DNA from: Bog-473 sp963726135
GTDB taxonomy: Bacteria; Actinomycetota; Acidimicrobiia; Acidimicrobiales; RAAP-2
Reading direction: 5' to 3'
NCBI GenBank assembly: GCA_963726135.1
Contig: CAVSBE010000008.1
Coordinates: 2,356,001-2,420,000, forward strand
Length of the DNA: 64,000 nt
Below the pieces are notes generated by a model that worked only from the letters and a program-made list of their open reading frames with translations, searched no databases and was not told the origin of the DNA. Below are positions 54,305-63,024 of this stretch, one piece after another. The position numbers and the translations under genes were made by a program. Position 1 is the stretch's first letter. Each line of letters begins with the position of its first letter.

Positions 54305-54315
54305 CATATAATATC
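54305..54315. promoter_or_regulatory. AT-rich palindromic -10 box between divergent ligases
   Basis: CATATAATATC is nearly a perfect palindrome and gives TATAAT on plus and TATTAT on minus. It sits in the 86-nt gap between two ligase genes. It matches the boxes at 51995 and 25679. Both genes here have ribosome binding sites, so their transcripts would have short leaders. Confidence 0.5.
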
Positions 54316-54357
54316 CGACCTCTATCATCCGGCTCCGACCCACGGGAGAGACCACGA

Positions 54358-56031
54358 GTGGCCGACCACATCTGGACGAGCGAGGACCAGTCCACCATCC
54401 TCGACTTGTTCGAACGGCGAGTGGCCGCAGACCCTGACGGCGAGTACCTCGACATCGGAGGCGTGAAGCTCTCGGCGCGTGGCGTGCTGCAGTCCGCGGG
54501 CAGGTTCGGTGGGGCGCTCGAGGCGCTCGGGACCGAGCAACACGACCGGGTGGCGACGCTGATCGAGAACTCGCCCACTGCGCTCCTCTCGTGGGCGGGC
54601 ACGACCTGCAGCGGTCGTATCTCCGTGCCGATCAACACCGCCTACAAGGGCGACTACCTCTCGCACCAGCTCACCGACTCCGGGTCGCGCGTCCTCGTCG
54701 TTGCGGCCAGTCTGTTCCCCCGGGTGGCGGCGATCATCGACGGGGTCCCCGCACTCGAGCACGTCGTCGTGGTCGACGATGCCGGCGACGAGGAAGGTGC
54801 AACCCCCGGGTCCCGGGCCGACACGCCGTCGGGACTGGGCCGAATGACGGTCCATCGCTGGGAGGACCTGATGAACGGGCCGGGAGACCTCCCCGGCGTC
54901 CGCATCCGTCCGGCCGACCTGGCCACCTTCATCTACACCGGCGGCACCACCGGCCTGTCCAAGGGCTGCATGTTGAGCCACAACTACCACGAGGCGTTGG
55001 CCCGCCAGATCGGGATCTGCTGGCGGCGCACCGCGGACGACGTCGTCTGGACGCCGCTCCCCATGTACCACTTCAACGCGCTGGCCACGGCCATCGTCGG
55101 CGCCCTGGTCTACGGGGGGCGGGCCGCGATCTACCGGCGGTTCTCGGTGTCGCAGTTCTGGCCCGAGATGAACCGGGTCGGCGCGACCATCACCTCCACG
55201 CTGGGCACCATGGCCTATCTGTTGGCCCACGACATTGACCGGCCGGAGATGCCGAACTCGGGCCGACCCGAAGCGAACAGGTCATTGCGCCTGCTCGGGG
55301 CGGCACCGCTGCCCGTCGAGGTGGACCGGGTCATCCGCGACAGGTTCAGCCTGGAGACGTTCAGCGGGGCATACGGCGTAACCGAAGCCAGCCTGATCTC
55401 CTGGCAGCCGCCCGGTGTCGAGAACCGTCCCAATGCGGCAGGGGTGGCCAACGACCAGTACTTCGACGTGCGCATCTTCGACGACGACGATCACGAGGTC
55501 CCTGCTGGCTCGGACGGCGAGATCGTGATCCGGCCCAAGCGTCCCCACGTCATGTTCGAGGGCTACTGGGGCCGCCCGGACGAGACGGTCGCCACAAGCC
55601 GCAACTTCTGGTACCACACCGGCGACATCGGACGGGTCGACGGCGACCGGTTCCTCTACTTCGTCGACCGGAAGGCCGACTACCTGCGCCGGCGCGGCGA
55701 GAACATCGCCAGCTTCGAAGTGGAACGGATCCTCATGGGCCACGGCACGCTGGCGGACGTGGCCGTCCACGCCGTCCCGAGCCCGATGACCGAGGACGAC
55801 CTCAAGATCACCGCGACGGTGAAGGAGGGGGCGACCGTGACGGAGGAGGAGCTCTTCCGCTGGTGTATCGATCGCCTGCCCTACTTCGCGCTGCCCCGCT
55901 ACATCGAGTTCCGCGACGTGCTCCCACGCAGCCCGGTCGGTCGCGTCCTCAAGCGCGAGCTGCGGACGGAGGGTGTGACGGACAGAACCTGGGACGTCGA
56001 GGCCGCTGGCATCACATACGAGCGTCGCTGA
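54358..56031 (+). CDS. CaiC-like acyl-CoA ligase
   Basis: ATP-dependent ligase of 557 residues, like the crotonobetaine/carnitine-CoA ligase group. FIYTGGTTGLSKGCMLSH (P-loop), GAYGVTEASLISW, WYHTGDIGRVDGDRFLYFVDRKADYLRRRGENIASFEVE, and the C-terminal LPRSPVGRVLKRELR with its Lys. GTG 54358 follows GGGAGAG. The amidohydrolase gene lies 120 nt downstream on the same strand. Probably activates a branched or cyclic carboxylic acid that enters this pathway. Confidence 0.9.
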   Translation: MADHIWTSEDQSTILDLFERRVAADPDGEYLDIGGVKLSARGVLQSAGRFGGALEALGTEQHDRVATLIENSPTALLSWAGTTCSGRISVPINTAYKGDYLSHQLTDSGSRVLVVAASLFPRVAAIIDGVPALEHVVVVDDAGDEEGATPGSRADTPSGLGRMTVHRWEDLMNGPGDLPGVRIRPADLATFIYTGGTTGLSKGCMLSHNYHEALARQIGICWRRTADDVVWTPLPMYHFNALATAIVGALVYGGRAAIYRRFSVSQFWPEMNRVGATITSTLGTMAYLLAHDIDRPEMPNSGRPEANRSLRLLGAAPLPVEVDRVIRDRFSLETFSGAYGVTEASLISWQPPGVENRPNAAGVANDQYFDVRIFDDDDHEVPAGSDGEIVIRPKRPHVMFEGYWGRPDETVATSRNFWYHTGDIGRVDGDRFLYFVDRKADYLRRRGENIASFEVERILMGHGTLADVAVHAVPSPMTEDDLKITATVKEGATVTEEELFRWCIDRLPYFALPRYIEFRDVLPRSPVGRVLKRELRTEGVTDRTWDVEAAGITYERR

Positions 56032-56151
56032 CCCGGCGCGTCGAACCGCCGGACCGGGCGGCGACAACGAGGCGTCGGCCCGTGCGAAGGCCTGTATTCT
56101 TTATGCAATCAGTCCGACCGCGCGCCGGTCCGCCCCAGGGAGGGATGCCGT

Positions 56152-57435
56152 ATGAACGCTCGAGACCTCATCCTCGTGAGTGTCGACGACCATCTCGTCG
56201 AGCCGCCGCATATGTTCGAGGCTCGGCTCCCGGCTCGCTACGCCGACGCGGCGCCGAAGGTCGAGCGCCTGGCCGACGGGTCGGACGTCTGGGTGTTCAA
56301 CGGATCAGTGATCCCCAACATCGGCTTGAACGCGGTGGCTGGGAGGCCCAAGGAGGAGTACGGCATCGAACCGACCGCCTTCGACGAAATGCGGCCCGGC
56401 TGCTACGACGTGCACGAGCGGATCAAGGACATGAATGCGGGCGGGGTCCTGGGTTCGATGTGCTTCCCCTCGTTCCCCGGCTTCAGCGGCCGCCTGTTCG
56501 CCGCCTGCGAGGACAAGGATCTGGCCCTCGCCGTCCTGCAGGCTTACAACGACTGGCACATCGACGAATGGTGCGGCTCCTATCCGGGGCGGTTCATCCC
56601 CATGGCCCTTCCCGTGCTCTGGGATGCGGAGCTGGCGGCAGCCGAGGTCCGGCGCGTGGCCGCCAAGGGCTGTCACTCCATCACCTTCACCGAGAACCCG
56701 GCCACGCTCGGGTATCCCAGCTTCCACGCAGCGCACTGGGACCCGCTGTGGCGGGCCGTCTGCGATGAGGGGGTCGTGGTGTCCATCCACCTGGGCTCGT
56801 CCGGCCAGCTGGCCGTGACCGCACCCGATGCGCCGGTCGACGTGATGATCACATTGCAGCCGATGAACATCTGCCAGGCGGCGGCCGACTTGCTTTGGTC
56901 CCGGGTGCCCAAGGAGTTCCCCGACATCAGGTTCGCGCTCTCTGAGGGCGGCACCGGCTGGATCCCGTACTTCCTCGATCGCCTCGACCGCACCTACGAC
57001 ATGCACCGGTTGTGGACGGGCCAGGACTTCGGAGACCGGGTCCCGAGCGACGTCTTCCGGCAGCATTTCCTGACCTGCTTCATCGCAGACCCGGTGGGGA
57101 TAGAGCTGCGACACCTGATCGGCCTCGACAACATCGCCTGGGAATGCGACTACCCGCACTCGGACTCGTCGTGGCCCGAGGCACCCGAGGAGCTGGCCCA
57201 GGTCGCCGCGGCCGTTCCGGCCGACGAGCTGGCCCGCATCACCTACGAGAACGCGTGCCGGTGGTATTCGTTCGACCCCTTTGCCCACCGCTCCCGCGAA
57301 CGGTCCACGGTAGGAGCCCTGCGCGACGAGGCAAAGGGCCATGACGTCGCCATCCATTCGTTCGATCATGGCCGTTTCGAGAGGACGCAGAAGGGTGTCG
57401 CGATGGGGGTCCTGGCCAAGCGGGCCACCGCCTGA
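56152..57435 (+). CDS. Amidohydrolase-2 family protein
   Basis: 427 residues, paralogue of the protein encoded at 44273. The shared points are LVSVDDHLVEPPHMFEARLP, IGLNAVAGRPKEEYGI, MRPGCYDVHERIKDMNAGG, AYNDWHIDEWCGSYPGRF, IHLGSSGQ and ECDYPHSDSSWP with the metal-site Asp. Start ATG 56152 follows AGGGAGGG. In the 120-nt gap before it, TTTATGCAAT could be part of a promoter. The two paralogues each follow CoA-transfer or CoA-ligation genes, hinting at the same kind of substrate. Confidence 0.87.
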   Translation: MNARDLILVSVDDHLVEPPHMFEARLPARYADAAPKVERLADGSDVWVFNGSVIPNIGLNAVAGRPKEEYGIEPTAFDEMRPGCYDVHERIKDMNAGGVLGSMCFPSFPGFSGRLFAACEDKDLALAVLQAYNDWHIDEWCGSYPGRFIPMALPVLWDAELAAAEVRRVAAKGCHSITFTENPATLGYPSFHAAHWDPLWRAVCDEGVVVSIHLGSSGQLAVTAPDAPVDVMITLQPMNICQAAADLLWSRVPKEFPDIRFALSEGGTGWIPYFLDRLDRTYDMHRLWTGQDFGDRVPSDVFRQHFLTCFIADPVGIELRHLIGLDNIAWECDYPHSDSSWPEAPEELAQVAAAVPADELARITYENACRWYSFDPFAHRSRERSTVGALRDEAKGHDVAIHSFDHGRFERTQKGVAMGVLAKRATA

Positions 57436-57474
57436 GCGGCAGGCTCCCCTCTCTGTTTGCGTGAGCGGGCTCCC

Positions 57475-58414
57475 CTACGCCACCTCGGCGTAGAACTGCT
57501 TGGCCCACTTCCTGAACTCGGTGATTGGTCGCTCACTTGGAGCCAGGGCGGGCGACGGTTGATATCGCTTGTGCTCCCAGATGGGGATGTCCTGGTCGAA
57601 CTGCCGCTCGACCTCGGCGCCGAAGGCGACGCCGATCTTTGCCGCCATGTCGTCTCCCGCCTTGTGGTACATGGTGAATCGCACGTCGACGAGGTCATGT
57701 TCGACCGGCGTCGTCGCCGATATCAGCGTCACCGTACCCATCAGGGTGAAGTGGATGACGCCCATCCCGGGCCCGTAACTGTTCGACTCGATCTGGCCCT
57801 CGAACTCACCCCGTGGGGTGTGAAACGACTGGCTGCTGCGCACTCGGCGGTAGGGACCCTCGATGTGCAGCTCCCCGACCTCTCCCACCTGGTTGAGTCC
57901 ATGCACCGAACGAAAGTGCGACATGTCGACGGAGTTCTCCGCGAGCTCCTGCCAACCGGTGCGCACCTGCCGATTGAAGCGCTGGCACTCGACGGCCTCG
58001 TCCGGCAATGCGTCGGGGACCTCCCACGTCGGCGCGACGGCCGGGTCGGGGTGGTACCAACCCAGCAGATGCCCGTTGCGCTCCGACGTCCAATAGGTGC
58101 GCAACCTGGCCTTGCGGTTCGGCCGGTCGGCATAGGGGATGTCGACGTTGTGCCCGGCCGTGTCGTAGGACCATTCGTGGAACGGGCAGACGAGGCAGCC
58201 GTCCTCCACCCGTCCGCCGTGGCCCAGGTGGGCACCCAGGTGCGGGCACCACGCGTCGGCCAGGTGGTGTTGCCCGTCGCCGTCTCGCCACAGCACGAGC
58301 TCTTGCCCGAACGCAGTGCAGCGGGCTGACCTCGGTGGAGGGGAGCTCGTCGAGGCGCCCGAGGGAGAACCACCCGTAGGGCACGGGGAACGGGAACGGG
58401 GGACGTCCGGTCAT
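57475..58414 (-). CDS. KshA-like Rieske oxygenase, frameshifted
   Basis: Terminal oxygenase of about 312 residues when joined. ATG 58414 has a strong AAGGAGG and starts MTGRPPFPFPVPYGWF. After PLHC the frame breaks; one extra base at 58312 (TGC-G-TTC) restores FGQELVLWRDGDG. Rieske ligands follow in CPHLGAHLGHGG and CPFHEWSYD, and the iron site in ENSVDMSHFRSVHG, then EGQIESNSYGPGMGVIHF and the FDQDIPIWEHKRY end block shared with the Rieske protein at 33460. Without correction the N-terminal strand is lost, but the metal sites remain in the second frame. Confidence 0.85.
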
Positions 58415-58600
58415 GGGGCCTCCTTCGGCAGCAGCTCAAGCGTCCCATGCGAGACCTTGCGCCGCCAAAATCTTGTATATAACATATTTGATCGCAAGTT
58501 CCGGGGGGTGTGAGCCGACGAGCAAAGACCGCCGAAACCCGGCGCTTCGGCTCCTCTCGCTCCTGTCCTCCTCGAGCCGACCCCCGTCTCAGTCGGGGCG

Positions 58601-58619
58601 CTGATTGAATGACCCGATC
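58601..58619 (+). promoter_or_regulatory. Shared upstream box, copy 3
   Basis: CTGATTGAATGACCCGATC, third copy of the box before the paralogous binding-protein genes, 44 nt before ATG 58645. Here its ATG (58609) is in frame with the gene and could give a 12-residue longer form. Confidence 0.35.
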
Positions 58620-58644
58620 TCAAAACGATCCCAGGAGGACAGAG

Positions 58645-60030
58645 ATGCTGCGTAGAGGACTCGATCTGCGACGTACGGCGCTGTCGATGACAGTGGCCGC
58701 GATCGTGCTCGTTGGGACGTGCGGCGCACTGTCGTCGGCATCGGCCGCGGCGACGGCGGCCGGTCGCACGCTCGCGCTCTCGGCAAACGGCCAATGGCCG
58801 GGTGTGGGCAAGATCTGCGAACCCGGGCCCGGCGGTGCCTCCTCGGTACGCGGGGTGGGAGACAAGACCATCAACATTGCCGTGTTCAACGACGCCGCGA
58901 GCTCGATCGAGCCCGGGCTCGAAGTCGAGTTCGTCCAGTTCGCCAAGGCCTTCGCGTCATGGTGCAACGCGTCGGGAGGCATCAACGGGCGTCACATCGT
59001 CATCGACGACCGTGACGCGGCGCTGTTCAACGCGGCGCAACAAACCGAGTCGGCTTGCCAGAGCGACTTCATGTCGGTCGGCGGTGGTATGGCGCTCGAC
59101 AAGCCCGCCGTCCCCATTCGTGAGCAGTGCGGGCTCGGCCAGATCAGCGGTTACGTCGTCTCCGACGCCTCCGATCTCGCCTCCTTGCAGGTCGACCCCA
59201 GCGGGATCAATACGAGCACGGTGACCTCGGGATGGTTCGGGGCGCTGGCGAAGGCGTACCCGCAGGCCGTCAAGAAGGGGGGTTTCGGTGGCGGAAACAA
59301 TGCGTCCATCCTCGAACCCGAGATGAAGTTCGAGTTCGGGGCCGAGGGTCAGGGATGGCACGTCGTCGACTTCCAAGAACCGCCGATCTCGGTGACCGAT
59401 TGGGCGCCCTACGTCTCGGAGGCCCAGACCAAGGGGGTCCAGGCCCTGTGGCCCGCGGACACCGCCAACATGACCCCGTATTTCCAGGCCATGAGCACCG
59501 CCGGCTACAAGCCCGCCTTCGTCGCCCTCGGCGTCCAGTTCTACAACTCGACGACCGCCAACGGCGTTGCTTCCAACCCCGGACTCCCGCCGGTCTACGT
59601 CGAGACGTCGTGGTGGCCGCTGGAGATGGCCTCGCAGAACCCCTCCACCCAGCAGCTGGTCAATGTGATGCATACCTACGCCAAGGGTGACGCCGTCAAC
59701 TTCGACCACGAGGAGGGGGCCGAGTCCTGGCTCCTGTGGGCCAAGGAAGCATCGGCCTGTGGCACGAACCTGACGGTGTCGTGCGTGCTCACCCACGCCG
59801 CAGCCGAGAAGAACTGGAGTGCCGGGGGGATCGAGGCGCCGGTGGCGCAGTTGACCATGTCCAACCAGAATCCCCAGCCCTCGCCGTGCTTCGCCCTACT
59901 CCGGGCCCAGGGCAACAGGTTCGTCTACGACAAGACGATCACGCGGCCCACCCAGTCCATCTGGAACTGCAGCCCGAAGAACGTCGTCCACCTGACCCCG
60001 CAGGAGCAGCAGCAACTGGCGTCCTTGTGA
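58645..60030 (+). CDS. LivK-like ABC substrate-binding protein
   Basis: Exported ligand-binding subunit of 461 residues and the only one of the three paralogues that sits next to transporter genes. Signal peptide about 1-38 (MLRRGLDLRR, hydrophobic core, SASAAAT). Mature part: GRTLALSANGQWPGVGKICE, WCNASGGINGRHIVIDD, GGGMALDKPAVPIREQCGL, WNCSPKNVVHLT. ATG 58645 follows AGGAGG at 7 nt. The permease gene begins 86 nt downstream. Eight conserved Cys in the family suggest disulfides. Confidence 0.9.
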   Translation: MLRRGLDLRRTALSMTVAAIVLVGTCGALSSASAAATAAGRTLALSANGQWPGVGKICEPGPGGASSVRGVGDKTINIAVFNDAASSIEPGLEVEFVQFAKAFASWCNASGGINGRHIVIDDRDAALFNAAQQTESACQSDFMSVGGGMALDKPAVPIREQCGLGQISGYVVSDASDLASLQVDPSGINTSTVTSGWFGALAKAYPQAVKKGGFGGGNNASILEPEMKFEFGAEGQGWHVVDFQEPPISVTDWAPYVSEAQTKGVQALWPADTANMTPYFQAMSTAGYKPAFVALGVQFYNSTTANGVASNPGLPPVYVETSWWPLEMASQNPSTQQLVNVMHTYAKGDAVNFDHEEGAESWLLWAKEASACGTNLTVSCVLTHAAAEKNWSAGGIEAPVAQLTMSNQNPQPSPCFALLRAQGNRFVYDKTITRPTQSIWNCSPKNVVHLTPQEQQQLASL

Positions 60031-60116
60031 CCAGGGGTTCGGCAGGCCGCGGGAATCCGCAGACGCTGGATAGTCTTACCCTGCCACGCGACTGAACACC
60101 TGGGTGGGGGACCGCT

Positions 60117-62288
60117 GTGCATGACTTCATCATTTTCACCATCGGCGGATTGGCCGCAGCGGGCATCTACGCGATAACAGCGAGCGGGCTGACCCTCACC
60201 TATACGACGACCGGGATCTTCAACTGGGCGCACGGCGCCATCGGCATGGTCTGCGCCTTCGCCTACTGGCAGATGAGCATCGGTTGGGGGTGGCCGGTCC
60301 TGGTTTCGATGCTCGTCTGCCTCTTCGTGGTGGCTCCAGCCATCGGGATCGGCATCGAGGCCGCCGTGATGCGCCGGCTGGAAGGGGTGTCAGAGGCATC
60401 GAAGCTGGTCGTGACGCTCGCCATCGCCCTCATGCTCCTGGGCTTTGCGCAATGGATCTGGGACCCAACCACGTATCGAGCGCTTCCGCCCCTCTTCAAC
60501 AACGACACCCTGGTCCTCGGCTCAATCCGGATCTCATACAACGACGTCACCGTCTTGATCCTGGCGCTGGTCGTGGCCGTCGGGCTGCGGCTGTTCCTCT
60601 ACCGCACCCGGATGGGCGTCACCATGCGGGCGAGCGTCGACGACCGGAACCTGACCTCGCTCAACGGCTCGAGCGCCGTCGCCAATGCGAGGAATGCCTG
60701 GATCATCGGGTCGATGCTGGCCGCGTTGGCCGGAATCCTCATCGCACCCACGCTGACGTTGTCGGCGTCCGCATTGACGCTGCTCATCGTGAACGCCTAC
60801 GCCGCATCGGTCATCGGGCGCCTGCGCTCCATCCCGATGACCTTCGTGGGCGCGATCATCCTCGGCCTGTCCATCGCCTACTCGGTTGCCTACCTGCCTC
60901 AGAACCCTTACATCCAAGGTTTTGAGAACGCCGTGCCGGCGATCATCCTGTTCGTCGCCCTCCTGGTCCTGCCCCAGTCCCGCCTACGCGGGCACCGCCA
61001 GCTCAGAAGCCGGGAGCTCGCGTTCCGTCCCACCTGGAACGGCACCGCGCTCTTCTGCGTCGGTGCCATCCTGGCGGCGGTCTTCCTGGCCACCACCGTC
61101 TCGACGGCCGACCTGTTCAGCCTCAATCGCATGTGGGGGCTCGCCATTGTCGGGCTCTCGGTCATCCCCATCGTCGGGTATGCAGGGCGCCTGTCGTTGT
61201 GCCAGATGACCTTCGCCGGCATCGGTGCGTCCGTCGTCGGACACATCGGAGCCCAGGGAAACCCACTCTCGCTGCTGGCCGCAGCCGGGGTGTGCGCGGT
61301 CATCGGCGTCCTCGTCGCCATTCCCGCCCTGCGGTTGTCGGGGATCTACTTCGCCCTGGCCACCGCTGCCTTCGCCATCACCATGGACAACTGGATCTTC
61401 CCGCTCCCGTCCTTCAGCCTGCTCGGGCATCCCTACGCGCCCTTCGGCTCGGGTTCGCTCGTCTTCACCCCGTTCCACATCGGCTCGCTCGCCCTGACGT
61501 CGAAGACCTCGCAGTTCGTCGCGGGCTCGGTGGCCTTTGCCATCCTCACCGTGGTCGTCGTCGCACTGCGGCGATCGGAATTCGGCCAGCGGCTGCTGGC
61601 CATGAAGGACAGCCCCGCCGCGTGTGCCACCCTCGGCATGAACGGCCGGGCCTCCCTGGTCGGCGTCTTCGCCTTCTCAGCTGCGCTGGCCGGCGTGGGC
61701 GGCGGCGTGTACGGCATGGCCCTGGGCAGCGCTGCTCCCGACGTCTTCCAGTTCTTCAATGGGCTCTCGGTGCTGCTGGTCATGGTGATCATGGGCCTCA
61801 CGTCGTTCGGCGCGGCCGGGATCGGGGGCCTGTACCAGGGATCGCCGTTGTTCACCAATCTCTTCCCCTCGCTCACGCAGTTGCCGCTGGTCCTGGTCGG
61901 CCTCGGTGGCGTCGGGGTGGGAACCACCCCCAACGGGACGATTCCGGGCAGCATCCGCCCGGTCTGGCTGTCAGTGGTGCGGCGCCGATGGCTGCTGGGC
62001 ATCATCGTGGCCGTCTTCGGAGCCGCCTGGGCGCTCCGGCTCGGAGGTGCGATCGGCAACTGGACGATGACAATCATCCTGTTGGTCGATCTCGCATTGC
62101 TGCCGGTGCCGGCCTATGTCGCCGACTACCGGGCGAGGATCGCGCCGCCCGCCTTCGGGCTCCCCGAACGCCGCTCGAAGGAGAAGCGCGACGCGTTCTT
62201 CGCAGAAGCCGCCTCAGACGAGAGTCCAGTCACGACGGACGACCCGCTGGCGGCTCTCTCGGGTGCCGGAGGTTCCAGTGGCGCTTGA
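60117..62288 (+). CDS. Fused LivH-LivM ABC permease
   Basis: Both membrane subunits of a branched-chain-type transporter in one chain of 723 residues. The LivH-like half (about 1-285) has ITASGLTLTYTTTGIFNWAHGA and RTRMGVTMRASVDDRN; the LivM-like half (about 305-660) has VGLSVIPIVGYAGRLSLCQM, ALRLSGIYFALATAAFAI and RRSEFGQRLLAMKDSPAACATLGMN. A hydrophilic tail of about 40 residues ends the chain. GTG 60117 is the start. The LivG gene begins inside its last 11 bases, so the two are coupled. Confidence 0.92.
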   Translation: MHDFIIFTIGGLAAAGIYAITASGLTLTYTTTGIFNWAHGAIGMVCAFAYWQMSIGWGWPVLVSMLVCLFVVAPAIGIGIEAAVMRRLEGVSEASKLVVTLAIALMLLGFAQWIWDPTTYRALPPLFNNDTLVLGSIRISYNDVTVLILALVVAVGLRLFLYRTRMGVTMRASVDDRNLTSLNGSSAVANARNAWIIGSMLAALAGILIAPTLTLSASALTLLIVNAYAASVIGRLRSIPMTFVGAIILGLSIAYSVAYLPQNPYIQGFENAVPAIILFVALLVLPQSRLRGHRQLRSRELAFRPTWNGTALFCVGAILAAVFLATTVSTADLFSLNRMWGLAIVGLSVIPIVGYAGRLSLCQMTFAGIGASVVGHIGAQGNPLSLLAAAGVCAVIGVLVAIPALRLSGIYFALATAAFAITMDNWIFPLPSFSLLGHPYAPFGSGSLVFTPFHIGSLALTSKTSQFVAGSVAFAILTVVVVALRRSEFGQRLLAMKDSPAACATLGMNGRASLVGVFAFSAALAGVGGGVYGMALGSAAPDVFQFFNGLSVLLVMVIMGLTSFGAAGIGGLYQGSPLFTNLFPSLTQLPLVLVGLGGVGVGTTPNGTIPGSIRPVWLSVVRRRWLLGIIVAVFGAAWALRLGGAIGNWTMTIILLVDLALLPVPAYVADYRARIAPPAFGLPERRSKEKRDAFFAEAASDESPVTTDDPLAALSGAGGSSGA

Positions 62289-63024
62289 GGTCAACGAGAT
62301 CTCCGTGCGCTTCGGTGGCTTGGCGGCACTCTCCGAGGTGTCCCTGAGCGCCGAGGAGGGCTCGGTCACCGGATTGATCGGGCCGAACGGCGCCGGGAAG
62401 ACGACCCTGTTCAACGTGGTGACGGGCATGCAGCGTCCCAACGCCGGGCACGTGCGCCTCGACGGCCGGGATCTGCGCAGCATGTCCTCGTATCGCCGGG
62501 CCCGGCTGGGTCTCGGCCGCACGTTCCAACGCCTCGAGCTCTTCGGGACCCTCACGGTGGCCGAGAACATCGGGGTCGCTGCGTCCATCGCCAACCGCGG
62601 GTTCGTGAAGGGCAGGTCGAGAACGATCCATGAGATGCGCGAGGAGCTGCTCGACCGGCTCGGCCTGACCCCGGTGGCCAACGACCGCGCCGACACCCTG
62701 CCGACGGGAACCGGTCGCCTGGTCGAGCTGGCCCGCGCCCTTGCGACCAAGCCAAAGGTGTTGCTGCTCGACGAGCCCGCGGCGGGGCAGGACACGGAGG
62801 AGACCGAACGCTTCTCGGTGGTCCTGAGACGCCTGGCCGGCGACGGGCTCGCCATCTTGCTCGTCGAGCACGACATGGAACTCGTGATGAACGTCTGCGA
62901 CACGGTGTGCGTGCTGGACTACGGCCGCGTGATCTGCACCGGTACACCGGCAGCGGTTCGGGCCGATTCCAGCGTGCAGGCCGCCTATCTCGGGAGTGCG
63001 TCCGGGGCGACGGCGGATGCCTGA
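62278..63024 (+). CDS. livG: LivG-like ABC ATPase
   Basis: ATP-binding subunit of 248 residues. Walker A GPNGAGKTT, Q-loop GRTFQRLELFGTLTVAENI, Walker B VLLLDEPAAGQD and H-loop LLVEHDMELV. The signature motif reads LPTGTGR instead of LSGGQxR or the LPYGQQR usual in LivG, so it is weakened. GTG 62278 has GGAGG 5 nt before it and lies inside the end of the permease gene. The LivF gene overlaps its end by 8 bases. Confidence 0.92.
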   Translation: MALEVNEISVRFGGLAALSEVSLSAEEGSVTGLIGPNGAGKTTLFNVVTGMQRPNAGHVRLDGRDLRSMSSYRRARLGLGRTFQRLELFGTLTVAENIGVAASIANRGFVKGRSRTIHEMREELLDRLGLTPVANDRADTLPTGTGRLVELARALATKPKVLLLDEPAAGQDTEETERFSVVLRRLAGDGLAILLVEHDMELVMNVCDTVCVLDYGRVICTGTPAAVRADSSVQAAYLGSASGATADA

